NCBI GenBank assembly: GCA_016098155.1
Contig: JAAAJB010000295.1
Span: forward strand, 1 to 43,130
Source of the DNA: Actinomortierella ambigua
Lineage: Eukaryota; Mortierellomycota; Mortierellomycetes; Mortierellales; Mortierellaceae
DNA: 43,130 nt
Direction: 5' to 3'
Shown: positions 20,801-33,004 of the stretch, piece after piece
Numbering within the stretch: position 1 is the first letter of the stretch
Layout: the number at the start of each line of letters is the position of its first letter
Position numbers and translations under genes: made by a program
Notes under the pieces: generated by a model
Database searches by the model: none
What the model saw: the letters and a program-made list of their open reading frames with translations, nothing else
Told to the model about the DNA's origin: nothing

Positions 20801-23224
20801 CTAATCTATGATATGATATGTGGTTAAAAAGGATACGCACGAGCTCACACTTTCTTTTACTTTCATTCTTTCTCCCCCTCCTTCCTCCTCTTTCCGTGTC
20901 TGACTTTTAGGCTGTTATGCGAGCTCCAATGTCCTTCTTCGAGACGACCTCGCTAGGTCGAATTCTGTCCGCATTCTCAAAGTGCATGTTCACAGTTGAT
21001 GATACCTTGCCAGACTCTATTCTTCAATTCTTGCAGTATTGCCCGCTGGCCCTTGGCGCATTCTTGCTGATCGCTTGCGTCGTTCATTGGCAAAATGCGG
21101 TGACAGTTGTTGTGCTCATGCTCATTGCCATTGGGGTCGTCATGTACGCTGGGCCCGCCGATTCCAAACTAAAGCAGGTCGAAGGTAAGCTCTATGGTTC
21201 TTAAAATGCTGGCAGAAAAGACAGAAAACGGGGAGATGAGAAGGGGTGGTGGTATCCATGATGACCTTTTTATGCTAAACTTTTCATGTTTATTTTTCTT
21301 CGTTTTCATGACCACTGCACTAGCCCTCAGCAAACCACCTGTGTTCCAACATATCACGACCACTTTGGAAGGCCTATTCTCCATTCGAGCCTATGCTGTG
21401 CAGAAGCGTTTTGATAATATGAACATGAACGTCTTGGATAAGAACCATGAGGGGCTCTACGGCATGCTCATGAGTAAGTGATGTATTTCCTATACAAATA
21501 CTATGATGGTTACGATCACACAACGCGCAAACCCGTGATCGGCTAACATGTATCTATATGTATTCCCGAATGCTCTTCGTCAATAGCCAAGACATGGACG
21601 GCGTTCTGGTTGGATGTGATCTCGTCCCTGATGGTGTACAGCACGGCGCTTTTCCTGGTTATCTATCGTTATGAAATCAACGACGTCTCATCGGTCGCTG
21701 GTCTTGCCCTGTCGAATGCTCTCCAGATGCTTGTCTTCTTGCAGTGGACGGTCCGTCAGATGGGCGACATACAAGCGCAGATCTCGAATGTAGGCCAACT
21801 CGACTACTACGGCCAAATCGCACCGGAGGCACCCGCCGAACGGCCGGATACCAAGCCGGACAGGATGTGGCCACAACAGGGCCAGATTGATTTCGACCAT
21901 CTCCTCTTGAAATACCGCCCGGATGCACCTCCGGTCCTCAAAGATGTCACCTTTACGATCATGCCCAAGGAAAAAGTCGGTATCGTCGGCCGTACGGGTT
22001 CCGGCAAGTCGACGCTGCTCGTGGGACTCCTCCGTATCGTGGAAGCCGCGGGAGGGCGGATCTTGATCGACGGCGTCGACATTTCGACGTTGGGTCTCAA
22101 GGACCTGCGGACGCAGGTGGGGATCATTCCTCAGGAGCCCGTCCTGTTTGTGGGTACGATCCGAAGCAATCTGGACCCGTTCCAGGAACACGATGACCAG
22201 TCGATCTGGCGGGCGCTGGATGCGGTGCATTTGGGCGAGAAGGTGCGCGAGATGGCATCGAAGCTGGACACGGCAGTGATTGAGCACGGCAAGAATTTCT
22301 CGCTCGGCCAGCGGCAGTTGATTTGCATTGCACGTGCGTTGGTCATTGGTGCGCGGATCATTGTGCTCGATGAGGCGACAGCGAGTATTGACCCGGCCCT
22401 CGACAAGATGATTCAGACGACCATCAAGACAGAGTTTAAGGACTGCACCGTGCTCACGATCGCCCATCGTTTGAACACTATCATTGAGAGTGACAAAGTG
22501 CTCGTCATGGATGGGTAAGTTTTAAACAGCCGGTGGAAGGAAATGTGGTTGCGTGCTGTGTTTGTTTGTTTGTTTATTTTATTTTGTTTGTTTGTGTATA
22601 TGTTTGTGCGCACCTTTTTTTCTGCGTTTTCTTACCTGGAATGACCGAGGTGGCCATTTTTTACTCTCTTCTTGTGCTCATCGGTAACCAACTCTTCTTT
22701 GTCCCATTTTTCATCGTTTTTGGAATAGGGGTGTTGTCGCCGAGTTTGGGGACCCGCATCAACTGTTACAAAGCAAAAACGGTATCTTTGCCGAACTGGT
22801 GAGCCATGCTGGTGAGGCTGCCTCCAAGAAGCTAGCCGAGATGGCACGCGAGTCTCATATTGAACGCAACGATGGTATCGATGTTGTCAAAGAAGAGAAA
22901 GAGCGTGAGCAAGCAGCAGCAGCAGCAGCAGCAACAACAACAGCGGCCTCGGGGGAGCCCTCCTCTTCCGAGAGACCTGGCTCGTCGTCTACAAAGGTAC
23001 CCACCACGGGTCCCGCTAAGCAGGCCAACTCTCCGGAACAAAGGCCTACAAAACCGACACTGACGGTGATCACCGACGATGGAAATGGAGGGATCGAAGG
23101 CAGTAGTAATGCTTCGATGGTTTCTCCTGTCAATCCAGAAGTCCAGAAACAGTTCCAGCAGCTGTTTACCGACCCTGCTGAAAGCCCTGGTCAGCAGACC
23201 AAGTCAAGTCCGTCTGTCCCATAG
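17153..23224 (+). CDS. ABC transporter, ABCC/MRP type (full transporter)
   Basis: Seven exons (17153..17751, 17956..19326, 19468..20782, 20911..21184, 21324..21473, 21587..22514, 22729..23224) give about 1710 aa. A low-complexity N-terminus of about 140 residues, rich in Thr/Ala/Pro/Gln, precedes TMD1. NBD1 has Walker A GDVGSGKSS near 565, signature LSGGQKQR near 657 split by an intron, and Walker B VLMDD near 680. A Ser/Asp/Glu-rich linker of about 250 residues leads to TMD2, with APMSFFETTSLGRIL at its conserved loop. NBD2 has GRTGSGKST near 1370, SLGQRQL near 1475 and VLDEATAS near 1494. There is no TMD0, so it resembles Yor1/MRP4 more than Ycf1. As in the ABCC family, NBD1 has Asp instead of the catalytic Glu after Walker B. 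It probably exports organic anions, conjugates or drugs at the plasma membrane or vacuole. The exon 3 donor is uncertain (GTTGAT at 20783, or GTTTTC at 20777). The C-terminus is a Ser/Gln-rich tail. Confidence 0.92.
17860..17912 (+). repeat. (CT)n tract in ABC transporter intron 1
   Basis: A CT run with scattered TCG interruptions lies inside the 204-base intron 1, about 45 bases before the CATTTCAG acceptor. It forms an extended polypyrimidine tract on the sense strand. Confidence 0.85.
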
Positions 23225-24775
23225 TTCAGTAGGGACAATCCAGACTTTAAATCTTTTTGTGTTTATACAAACAACAGTGGGGGAAGGAGAGGCTTGAGAG
23301 GAGGGGCTCTCCTCAGAAGGGGAGATAAGAAAGGCCAAGGGTTACCAGGTCATGGTCAGGTGGCAGTGTAGAGCAAGGTACGCACCCGCCCTGAAAAGTG
23401 GCAGTGCAGCCACCAGATAACACCACCGTGCTTCGTGATTCGCCTGTTCAACATTACGTCCGTACCATTAATTGGTACACTCTTCATATCCTACCCCGCA
23501 CCCTGCCCTTCATCTCATGTTACCCCGCATTGTATCGATCGAGCGAATGAAGGTCGTTGGGGAAGCAAGCGTTGCTCTACATGAATTGCAGGCACCGAGT
23601 GACCATTGAACAGAAGTAGAGGGAGGCCATGAGTCGAGGGCTTTATTGCGACACAAACAATCATGCACGAGGTTACTCTGTCCGACATTGAAACCAGTGT
23701 GAGCTCAACTCACGCCATGGTAAACCCTTCCCTCCCCCCTCAAAAAAAAATGTACCATGTTCATAGATGAGAATGAATCTTTGCAATTGGTCAAGATACA
23801 GGAGTAACAAGCACCATGTGGGTCACTTGCTGGGTGCATGTAACATTGCGCAGTAGGGAGTACTGTACTGTAGGTAGTTGTCGTCTTTGTGCATGGTCAT
23901 CTTCGTGATGGATCGAGCTAGACCATCACCTTGTGAGAGTGGTCTTTGGGGGCGCCATAGACTCTCTTGGGTGTTTAGTTCGGCGTTTGCATCCAAACTT
24001 AGTTTGGGAGATACATACATCGGTTAAAGTTTGGTCGGGAAAAAGTAGAGCGCGGCTATTGCAACCAGCTGTGGTCACCACAGTCTGACCATTCAAGAGA
24101 GAAGAGAAAGAGAGGAGAGAGAGCGAGAGAAACAGAGACACGAATGCATCGATGCCATCTTTTTTTTTTCCACTCCTTCTTTCTGCCCACCCTCCCTCGC
24201 ATTCTTTCAAAAATATAGACCTCTGCTGGTCTCATCCACCCCAGGCTCTCCACACTCTTATATACCCCATCAAGCCCGTGCCTCTCTGCTGCCTTTTTGA
24301 CCTCTTTCCACTCTGATTTGATACCTCAATATATTCGCTCTCTCTCTCTCTCTGTCTGTCACTCTCACTTTCTCATCCCTTCCTCCCAAATCTCACCTTC
24401 TCCCTCCTCCACATCCCACCTTCCTCTCTCTCCCTCCACATCTCATCTTCCTCTCCCTCAGTCCTCTTCCCACCCCCTCATCCCCCTGTTCCCTCTCTCT
24501 CTCTCCCTCTCTCGCTCTCGCTCTGTCCCTCTGTCTCTGTCTCTCTGTCTCACTTACACATTCACACGCTATCTCTTCTCACTCACCCCACACATACACT
24601 CTTATCTCTCCTGCAACCCCTCATCAGTAATCACTTTCCCCTTCCAACGGCTGCTGCTACGGCAACAGCACCTTTCCACAACATGGAAGGACGTTGTTAC
24701 CCGTGCCCTCGACCCCGTCCAATGTTTCCCAAAACGCTCGCACACACAAAGAGGACACAAAGACATGGGGGAACC
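23225..24775. other. Intergenic region upstream of the class C GPCR gene
   Basis: The first part (to about 24080) shows only a small hairpin (GTACCA/TGGTAC at 23462-23478) and no gene. A GA-rich patch lies at 24098-24133, then a TATA box at 24259, then a C/T-rich stretch at about 24330-24620 that fits a long 5' leader. Two ATGs in frame with the GPCR lie at 24683 and 24722. Confidence 0.5.
24259..24264 (+). promoter_or_regulatory. Possible TATA box of the GPCR gene
   Basis: TATATA lies about 510 bases before the chosen ATG and just ahead of the pyrimidine-rich stretch. If used, the mRNA would have a leader of roughly 480 bases, unless an unseen leader intron exists. Confidence 0.35.
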
Positions 24776-27700
24776 ATGCTCTCCACCCTGCTCTGGTTTC
24801 TCTGTATATCACTCCTCTTCCCAGCCCTGCACCAACCATCTTATGCTCAACAAACACTCGTACCACCACCGAGGGCAACCACCACCCCCTCACAGACAAC
24901 ACCTGGCGGAGCCGTTGGTACCCCTGCACCAAACACCCCACCCCGTCAGCTGTACCCCGGCATCATCGACATCGGCCCCCCAGACCCGAACGGCCTCCTA
25001 TTCGGCATTATCCTGCCATTAAACCTCTCAGTGGCAAACGACTCTTTCTGGCGGAATGCGGTCATTAGCAGCATTTCTGTAAGCCCACGTATGCCATTCT
25101 TTGACTGGCCGGAGGTCTTGATAACTGATACCTGACGTGCTAATTTCGATTGATTCTCAACAATATAGGCCATTCGATTGGCAGTCGACGACGTGAACGC
25201 AGCAAAGATGCTTCCATGTAAGACATTTGACTCTGAGCAACCTCTCTTTTTTAAGAATCTGAAGGGAGGGGGGTCCCCTGACTGCTCTTTCTCACAATAC
25301 CTTCCCTCGTACCCACACATCATAGTGAACATTACACTCGATATGCGCAGCAGCCAGCCTCCAGAACAAACTGTGGGCCGAGATGGATCTACTGCCATGA
25401 TGTCTGCAGCCAAATATGCTTCACAGAATGTAGGTCAAAGGTTGACTCGTGGGTAGACTTGCATTTTATTCAGTTTAATCATATCCGATGCACTAACTTT
25501 CTGCTGTCCCTGGGCAATTTTTAGGTTTCAGCCCTTATCGGCGATACAGTTACTTGGCTTACTGCCTTTAGTGCTTCTCTATCATCTGCTCTCCATGTAC
25601 CCCAATGCTCGTTTTCGGCCAGTATGTTCTCCTCCCTTTTCTTACAACGTATGGCAGGTGCAAATGTTCTACTCTACTTTATTCAAACTCGCTAACGTCT
25701 CGTCAAAACAACCTCCAATAGTCGGCGATGACCTGAGCAGCACAGGTCTGTATGGCCATTTTTTCCGCACCACCCAACCAGGGAAGGTCATAGCCCACAT
25801 CTTTTTGCAATACATCAAGACTATGGGCTGGCACCGTATTGGGATTGTCCACACCTCGGACTCGTTTGGCATCTCCTTGAAAGATCAGCTCGATAAAAGC
25901 GCCCGTCTCTATGATATCCAAATAGTGGAAACTGAGATGATTTACCTCCCCACTTCAACCTTCGCGTCGTTTGAGGATTCGATGACAAAGCTTCGCCAGC
26001 AGGGATCCTATGTCAACATTATTCTCACAACTGACGCAAAACTATTGAGGGCGCTCCATGATCTTCAGTATGTATCGAATAGTCGTTGATGGACTATGTT
26101 GCCAAACTCTTCAGCTATTTCCATGAGGGCTTACTCTATTCTCTAATTATTCCTATCTGCATGGTTATAGAAAGACAGATATGATGGGGCCGCCCTACGT
26201 GTGGATCACACTCAACAACGTTTCCAATGACATCACGACATATTTCTCAAACCCAGGTCGACCACCGCCATCCACTTTCAACGGTCTTATTATGCTGGAC
26301 GTCTTCTACAACTACACGGGCCTTCCGGAGTACGACGAGTTTCGCAGTCGGTGGCTAGGATTGGATCCTCAATATTACCCAGGTGCAGGGCCGGGCACAG
26401 ATCTCAATTATTTTCAAGGTCGGGCCTACTCTTGCATTCAGATGTTGGCACGGGGTTACCAGTCAGACATTCAAAGGGTAAAGCGGGAGCGAGGCCTCAA
26501 CGACTCTTATATCCTTGAGCTGCTGAGGACGGGCACCTATCCTAGGGTAGTCGGAAACCTCACGGCCGGCCTCTTTTCCACTGTTGAATACACCGGACCC
26601 GCTGGCAAGATAAAGTTGGACACAAATGGCGATCCAACGTCAGGGAAGTGGGTCTTCTATCAGCTTCAGGACAACAAAGCTGTCACTGTTGGCGAGGCGA
26701 CGCCGACCAATGCCACAATGTTCCAGACGACCATCCAACTAGACAAGCACCAATGGCCAAAATATGGCGAAGAGACACCACCCGATGCACCCGACTGGGT
26801 TCTGCAGAACCTGCGATGGAGGGAGCCGATCGCACAGGCATTTGGCATATTGGCCAACATTGGTATGATGATCTCCATCCTTGTCATGGTGATTGTCATT
26901 TGGAAGCGCAAAGACCCAGTCATCAAAGCCTCGAGCCCGTACTTTTGTGTACTCGAGATCATTGGTATCATTTTGGTGTACTCCATTATCATCATTCGCA
27001 CCGGTAGGCCAAAGATGTCGAGTTGCATCGCTATGCCGCTCGTCATCGTGCTGGGATCGACTCTCTTGCTTGGGTAAGAGAACTATATGGACAACCGTGT
27101 CATTTGTAACATGCGGAACAAATCGCAGTGAATATTAATACGCCATATTTTTTTTCCCAAATGCGACAAACAGGTCCCTGATTGTGAAGAACCTTCGGAT
27201 CTATCGTATCTTCAGCAATGTCTATTACAATAAGTACACCATCAAGAACAGTCTCCTGGCTAGACAAGTGGCAGTCATCCTCGTTGTTTGCATGCTTGCG
27301 CCGTCCCTTTATGTTGTCGTCACGCGTCCCATGCCAACCTATATCGCGATCAGTGCCACCAAGTCAGCCATTTTGTGTCTCCCTAGTAACCATGACTTGG
27401 ATGACTTTGTACAGACCATCTTTATGGTATTTATGGTGATTCCCACCTTTGTACTACTCATCATTGCAGGCTTTCTCGCCTACTCAACACAGCACGTCGC
27501 TGCCAACTGGAACGAAGCGAAAGCGATGGCGTACACGATCTACAACATTCTGTTTGCTGCCTTGGTCTGCATTCCAACCCTGTTCTTCCCCAACGACCTT
27601 TACCGTGCGTCCATCTTGATCCAGAACAGCATGATCATCCTTGCGGCAACGGTCTCACTCTTGGTTCTGTTTGGTCCAAGGCTGCTTATCATGCGGCAAA

Positions 27701-29317
27701 GAGCTCTGCGCGCGCGTAAGCAGTCGGGGTCGTCCTCGACAACCGGGTATCAACAATCGAGCTATAGCGGAAGCCATAGCGGGAGTGGAAACGGAACCGG
27801 AAGCGGGAACGGTCGCAAGGATGACCGGCGGCAACCTTCAACTGACGGCACTTTTTGCCGTTCACGAAAGGCCAAAGACCCAAACTCGCACCCGTGTCCA
27901 CATACAAGCAGCTTTCCGCAGCCATTCTACCGGCAGCCATCGACGACGGACGATCGCGACCCTCCTGGGGCACCCTCCTTTGGACAGCACCAGCAGCAGA
28001 CTACCAGTGGGGATGGTGGTAGTGGTAGTACGACGGGCAAAGGCGATCGCACGTCCACTCAGCCTGCTTTGTCGAGCGATGGAACATGCGTTGCTTCTTC
28101 GAATGGAGCTGAAGGGAGTCCATCAGCGGTGACACCTTTTACAAGCATGTCGCCCACAGACTATTTCCAGCACCCACGTGTGGCCCTGGCGTCCTTGCAA
28201 GCGGCAGACCCTCTGGGACCATCGTGCCAGTTTGTGCAGATGGCAAACTTGGCATCGCCGGTCACGCCGAGTGCGAATGTGAGGGAGGCTCAACAGTTTG
28301 ATGCGATCCGTTTCCGTACTGGCGTGCTCGGCAATCGGCACAGTCCGAATCATCACCATCAGTACCGCAGTCATACCCACGACTCGGAGCAAGCGGATGA
28401 ATATGACCTCCATGTGCCAGCGGAGGAGGAGATGGTGGTGGCCGCCCCCGCCCCTGTTGACCGAAACCGCTTGCACAATGTGGCCATGATGATTGGCCAA
28501 CAACCGGGACAGCTAGTGGCGGGAACAATTCCTGTCCTCGTCATGAACGGGAATAGCTGGGTCTCGCACCTCACGTCGCGGTGGCGGGCGATGCGGGTGA
28601 TTGTGGTGTCGTCTCTCGGCATGGTGATGTTGATTGATGTAGGTTTTTTTGTTGTTGTTGTTGTCGTGTACTTGGGCTTTTTCGTTTACTCTTCTCTTCT
28701 AACATATTGTCCGCCCTTCTGTTGCCTCTTTTTCACAGCCCAAGAAAGTGAAAACGGAAACGTTCCTGTATATCGAGGTGTCAGCCGTGACTGAGCACAG
28801 GCATTTCTTTCTCCATCTGACCTGTGAGCATGACTGTGAACTTCGCCTGGAGTACCCTTGTGCTCAAGCTCGCGACCAATGGATGCGGTCATTCACAACG
28901 ATGGGCACCATCCACGACTCGAACCAGCTCAACCCACTTCGGCACCGACATCACATCACTGGCAGCTCCAACGTCAGCAACAACAGCAGCGAGGTGGCGA
29001 TCATCCAGCAGCCACAGCAGCAGCCGCGGCAGGAGCAGCTACCACAGCTACATCAACCACAGCCACAACACCTCTCTCTCCGCCCATCACCAATGTACAA
29101 CTTGGGATCGGTCTCGCCCGAATCGTCAGAGTCGGTGACACCGCCGCAGCGAGGAGGAGGAGCTCTGTCGCCTATTATCCTTAATTCGACGATGGATCTA
29201 GCAGAGTTTGGCCGCCCTCGCGAGTATCGTGACTCGGGTGGTTCCGAGACTCCGCTTTACGCTGTCGACACCTCACCTCGCCCAGTGACCTTCCAGGAAC
29301 CTGACCGACGATCTTGA
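24776..29317 (+). CDS. Class C (GABA-B-like) G-protein-coupled receptor with C-terminal PH-like segment
   Basis: Seven exons (24776..25078, 25169..25429, 25525..25621, 25722..26067, 26171..27073, 27174..28638, 28739..29317) stay in phase and give about 1317 aa. Residues 1-25 are a signal peptide. Residues about 70-545 resemble the bilobed periplasmic-binding/ANF-receptor ligand domain: AIRLAVDDVN, VSALIGDTVTWLTAFSASLSSAL, then GHFFRTTQPG and GWHRIGIVHTSDSFG. Seven hydrophobic helices follow (TM1 about 560-580, TM7 about 781-800), with KASSPYFCVLEIIG at TM2 as in GABA-B receptors. The tail of about 290 residues is Ser/Gly/His/Gln-rich. Residues about 1090-1180 then show a PH-like pattern (W..RWRAMRVIVVSSLGMVMLID, HFFLHL, and a final helix ARDQWMRSF), split by an intron. 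The start was chosen because the signal peptide follows directly. It probably senses an amino acid or similar small molecule at the plasma membrane; the ligand is unknown. Confidence 0.9.
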
Positions 29318-29798
29318 GCCTTTGTTGTCCAACCAGTCCGTGCTTCCATGCTGCTATCAACACCTCAGCATTATTACCCTTCAACCATTTTTCACTTTTT
29401 ATTCTCCTCACTTCTGATAATGTGTACATAAAAATATTTCTCCTACCATCGACATTTTTTCGTGTCAACACAATAGCATCCAGAAGACCCCATGTAGGAG
29501 TCACGCGGGTATGATGGATGGGAGGGGATAAAGGACGATGTACAACTGGGGTTGGACGCAGCCACGCCAGGGATTTAGGCGACCACGATCTACGTCGCTC
29601 TATACACCAGAGTGGTGAATTGAGCAAGACGGTCGTACAGACCATTGGTTATTTCCATGGTGCATCGCCCAACTGTTTTGCATCGACGTCTGTGTGACAT
29701 ACCATGTGCCAAAAAGTAGAAAGTCTGCACGATGCCATTTGAAGCATGGACCCTGAAGAATCATTCTTACTTGCAGACTCTTTCTTTCTCTCTCTTTC

Positions 29799-29832
<34 letters not shown>

Positions 29833-30607
29833 CTCTCTCCCTCTCTCTCCTCTCTCTCCGTAGACTGCACATAGGCACTTTGAGCAAGAGAAAGAGAGAG
29901 TAGATTGTTGGTAAACCGCCACACGCGACGACAGAGGTGGAGTGGTTGTCAGGCTCTGGTGTTGGTGTCATGGTGTTGCGCTCTAGCGCACATGGCGTGT
30001 TGCTAGCCTCAAAACACCAGGGTCGAGCACCGCCCTGTGTCTTCGCCCTTGTCTTTTTTTAGCAAGGGGGGGAGAGAGGAGAGAGGATAGAAGAAAGAAG
30101 ATAGGAAAATGAATGTGCACAGTTGCCTCTCTGTCACTCTTTTCTCTCTCTCCTTGGAGAGTGAGAATGAGGAGGAGTGCGTGTGCGTGTGTATGGTGTG
30201 TATGTGTGAATGCGTATGGGGTGGGTGGGTGAGTCCAGCCTCGACTGGAATGATGCGATGCGCATCATGCTCCTCCCCCCTGCCCCCCTTGGATCTCCTC
30301 TTTTTTTTTTTTTTGCGGTGCATGGTTCTTGTTGAACTTCTCTCTGACTCCTACTTCTCCTCTTTTCTCTCTCTCTCTCTCTCTCCCTCTCCCATTTCTT
30401 CCTCTTCTTCTTTCCCTCTCTGTACGAGTACTACTTCACCTTTCTCAATTCTCATTCATCCACCCTGCCCCATTCACTGCTCATTGCCATTGGAGGCTCG
30501 ACCTTTGCTCTCAACGTGGAACACACTCCCCCTCAAATTTGACCACAACGTTAAAATAGGCGAACCCCTCCCCTTGCTCCATACACATATACTCTCCCCA
30601 CCCACAG
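29318..30607. other. Intergenic region between GPCR and kelch-protein genes
   Basis: A/T-rich sequence follows the GPCR stop. A strong CT tract spans about 29779-29860, a GA-rich patch spans 30068-30110, and CT-rich sequence resumes at about 30358-30420 ahead of the kelch start. No exon or RNA gene is seen. Confidence 0.5.
29779..29860. repeat. Imperfect (CT)n tract
   Basis: About 80 bases of CT dinucleotides with CCT/TTT interruptions lie in the intergenic region upstream of the kelch gene. Confidence 0.85.
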
Positions 30608-32629
30608 ATGCCCCAAACTCCTCTTGCCCTCATAGCTTTTGGTTTGGCGCTCTCGACGCTGGCCTCCGCTCAGACGACATCGTCGCCACGGCCCGTGTTT
30701 GCCCCGGCGTCAGTGTTCATCGAGAACAAAAGTCTGTGGGTGCACGGTGGCGCGGATGCATCCACGACTTACAAACAGTTCTTCACACTGGATCTGGGTT
30801 CGTCCTGGGACACGAGTAACCCGAAAGTGACCATGCTACCGCCAACGGCAAACCCAAACTCACATCATACAGCGTCGCTGACCAAGGAGCGTGACAGCAT
30901 GATTGTATTCTCACGGTCATCGGCCATCACGCGGTGTCAGCTCCAGACGACGACATGGTCGACCGACATGGCAACGTCGCAGTTCAATGACCGGTACCAA
31001 CTCGATGCTGTCACAGACCCCAACACAGGCAGCATATATGTGCCTGGCGGGTACGGTTCTTCGCAGTCGATGATGGTCTATTCCCCGGACACCAAAGTCG
31101 CCACTCAAGATGCGATAAACTATTTGCTGCAGTACATTGGGTATGCGGCCATGTGGAACACCCAGCGCAAGTCGGTGATGACCTTTGGCGGAAACATCTT
31201 CAACACCTCCACGGCCATTCATGAATATGTCCCCGGAGCAGGATGGGATGTTGTGGTAAGCAAATGTCATTGATGTTGATGTTGATGGTGATCTTGTGTT
31301 TTGCCGTTGATGATTTTCATGCTTGGGTTTTGTGCATCAGTACGACATCATTTCTCCCGCTCCCTCCCTCCCTCCTTCCCTCTCTTTCCCATCCTTCCCC
31401 TTCTCCCCCCCCCCATGGCTGTTGTGTTCAACCGTTGGACATCTTTGTCAAGCAAAGACGCATACCAAAACGAAAGGGACAGGTCTAGACACAACCACAG
31501 GGACAACGCAACAAACAAATGGGTGTGATTGGAGGATTCGTTTGTACAACCGTCAAGGGTTGTGGTGGTACGGCAATACCACAACGTACTGGCCGAACAT
31601 AGCCCTTCTTCATTTGTCGCGTGCAGGACCATTCTCCGCAACTCTAACCTTCATGTCCCTGAAAAAAAAAAAGAAAATGCACTGCCTAACACATCCCCTC
31701 TTTGCACCCTGCATTACACTTAGCCCTCCCTAGGAGATGCTCCCATCTCTCGAAGCAATGGCTGTTTGGTACCAGGTAAAACATGAGGCTGAAGGAAACA
31801 ACTGAATGGACGATAAAGGAGTCAATTGGAATATTCAGCCGAACTCACATCGCTTGCCTCATCTACTGAATGAATAATGATAAATAGCGTACAACGGCAC
31901 AAAGGCAGTTCTTTTTGGTGGATTTAACAATTCGACATATTACTCCGACATTTACGTCCTGGACCAAGGCACAATGACCTGGACCAAGGGCCCAGTTGGA
32001 TCGTTTGGTGGCCGAGCCATGTCTGCCTGCGCCGTGACAGGCGACCAATTTGTCTCGTGGGGAGGTAAAGGCCCATCCCATTTTTGGACCCAGGTTGCTT
32101 TTTTTTCGCGTCTGGAGAGTGAAGCATAGCGACTGATCATCTCTCCCGCCCATTTTTATGGTTTGTTGTGTTGCAACAACACACAATAGGATACGATGGT
32201 ACGGATGCCATCGCCAAGGATATTTTGGTGGTGTTCAATCTCAAGACGCTGCAATGGCAGAGCAACTTTGTCGCCAACACCGATTTTAGTGGTGGGTCGA
32301 ACAAAGCCGCCATCATTGGAGGTGTTGTTGGTGGCATTGCTGCGATCGCGCTCGCCGTGGTTGGGTTTATCATGTATCGTCGTAAACGGGCTCAACGTGT
32401 CGCAGAACCCGCCACCGCCGCTGACGTAGCGGATTCAAGCGGCGGAGCAGGCGGTGTAGGCAGTGGTGGTTACGACGCAGTCAAGATGTACGACTACAAT
32501 CAGCTGAACCTCCAGCAGCCACAGCACGTATCTTACTATGATCCGTCGCATCCTGACACTGGAGTGGACGCCCCCTATGTGCCCTTGACCATGTACGATT
32601 CTAGTGTCTCACCCGATCCGTATCATCAT

Positions 32630-32661
<32 letters not shown>

Positions 32662-33004
32662 GCAACAGAACCCGTACCAGCCGCCAATTTTCCAGCCAGT
32701 TACCACTGGAACTGACCTAAGCTATTTCCCACCGCAACCAACACAACAAGAGCAACAATTTCACCCACATCGGGACACTACATATGATGCGTCGCACGTC
32801 TATGTACCCCAGGTCGCCATGAGTGGACGCTATTCTCCTTCAGCATCGGCAGCCGACCCCGTGTACAAGGTGCCAACGGAAGGTGGGCAACTACCATCAC
32901 AATCATCTCAACTACATAACCCTCATACTCTAGTAGATACGCCGAATGCCTCCCAGCCGCAAGGTCCACAGTTTGTCCCACCACCTGGAAGCAGTACCCT
33001 CTAA
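30608..33004 (+). CDS. Secreted-type kelch beta-propeller with single TM segment and Gln-rich tail
   Basis: Four exons (30608..31255, 31724..31775, 31888..32064, 32190..33004) stay in phase and give 563 aa. Exon 2 is only 52 bases and follows a 468-base intron; it restores the kelch motif GDAPISRSNGCLVP-AYNGTKAVLFGG across the junctions. Residues 1-21 are a signal peptide ending Ala-Ser-Ala. The outer part has kelch-like blades (SLWVHGGAD, IYVPGGYG, SVMTFGGN, AVLFGGFNN, FVSWGGYDG) with N-glycosylation sequons. A Gly-rich membrane helix lies at about 332-355 (AAIIGGVVGGIAAIALAVVGFIMY), followed by RRKR. The roughly 200-residue cytoplasmic tail is rich in Gln, Pro, Tyr and His, with 13 consecutive Gln. 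Proteins of this layout are common in Mortierella-type genomes; I know no established function and suggest a surface receptor or adhesion role as inference. Confidence 0.88.

Noticed and set aside
21688..22467. 259-residue minus-strand frame over NBD2
   Set aside because: Antisense shadow of the NBD2 exon, with no family motif.
24297..25022. 241-residue Ser/Pro/Leu frame before the GPCR
   Set aside because: Produced by the CT-rich leader; another frame in the same DNA encodes the signal peptide and ligand domain.
30109..30819. 236-residue plus-strand frame overlapping the kelch start
   Set aside because: Translation is dominated by CT/GT repeats; the kelch frame with signal peptide is the supported one.
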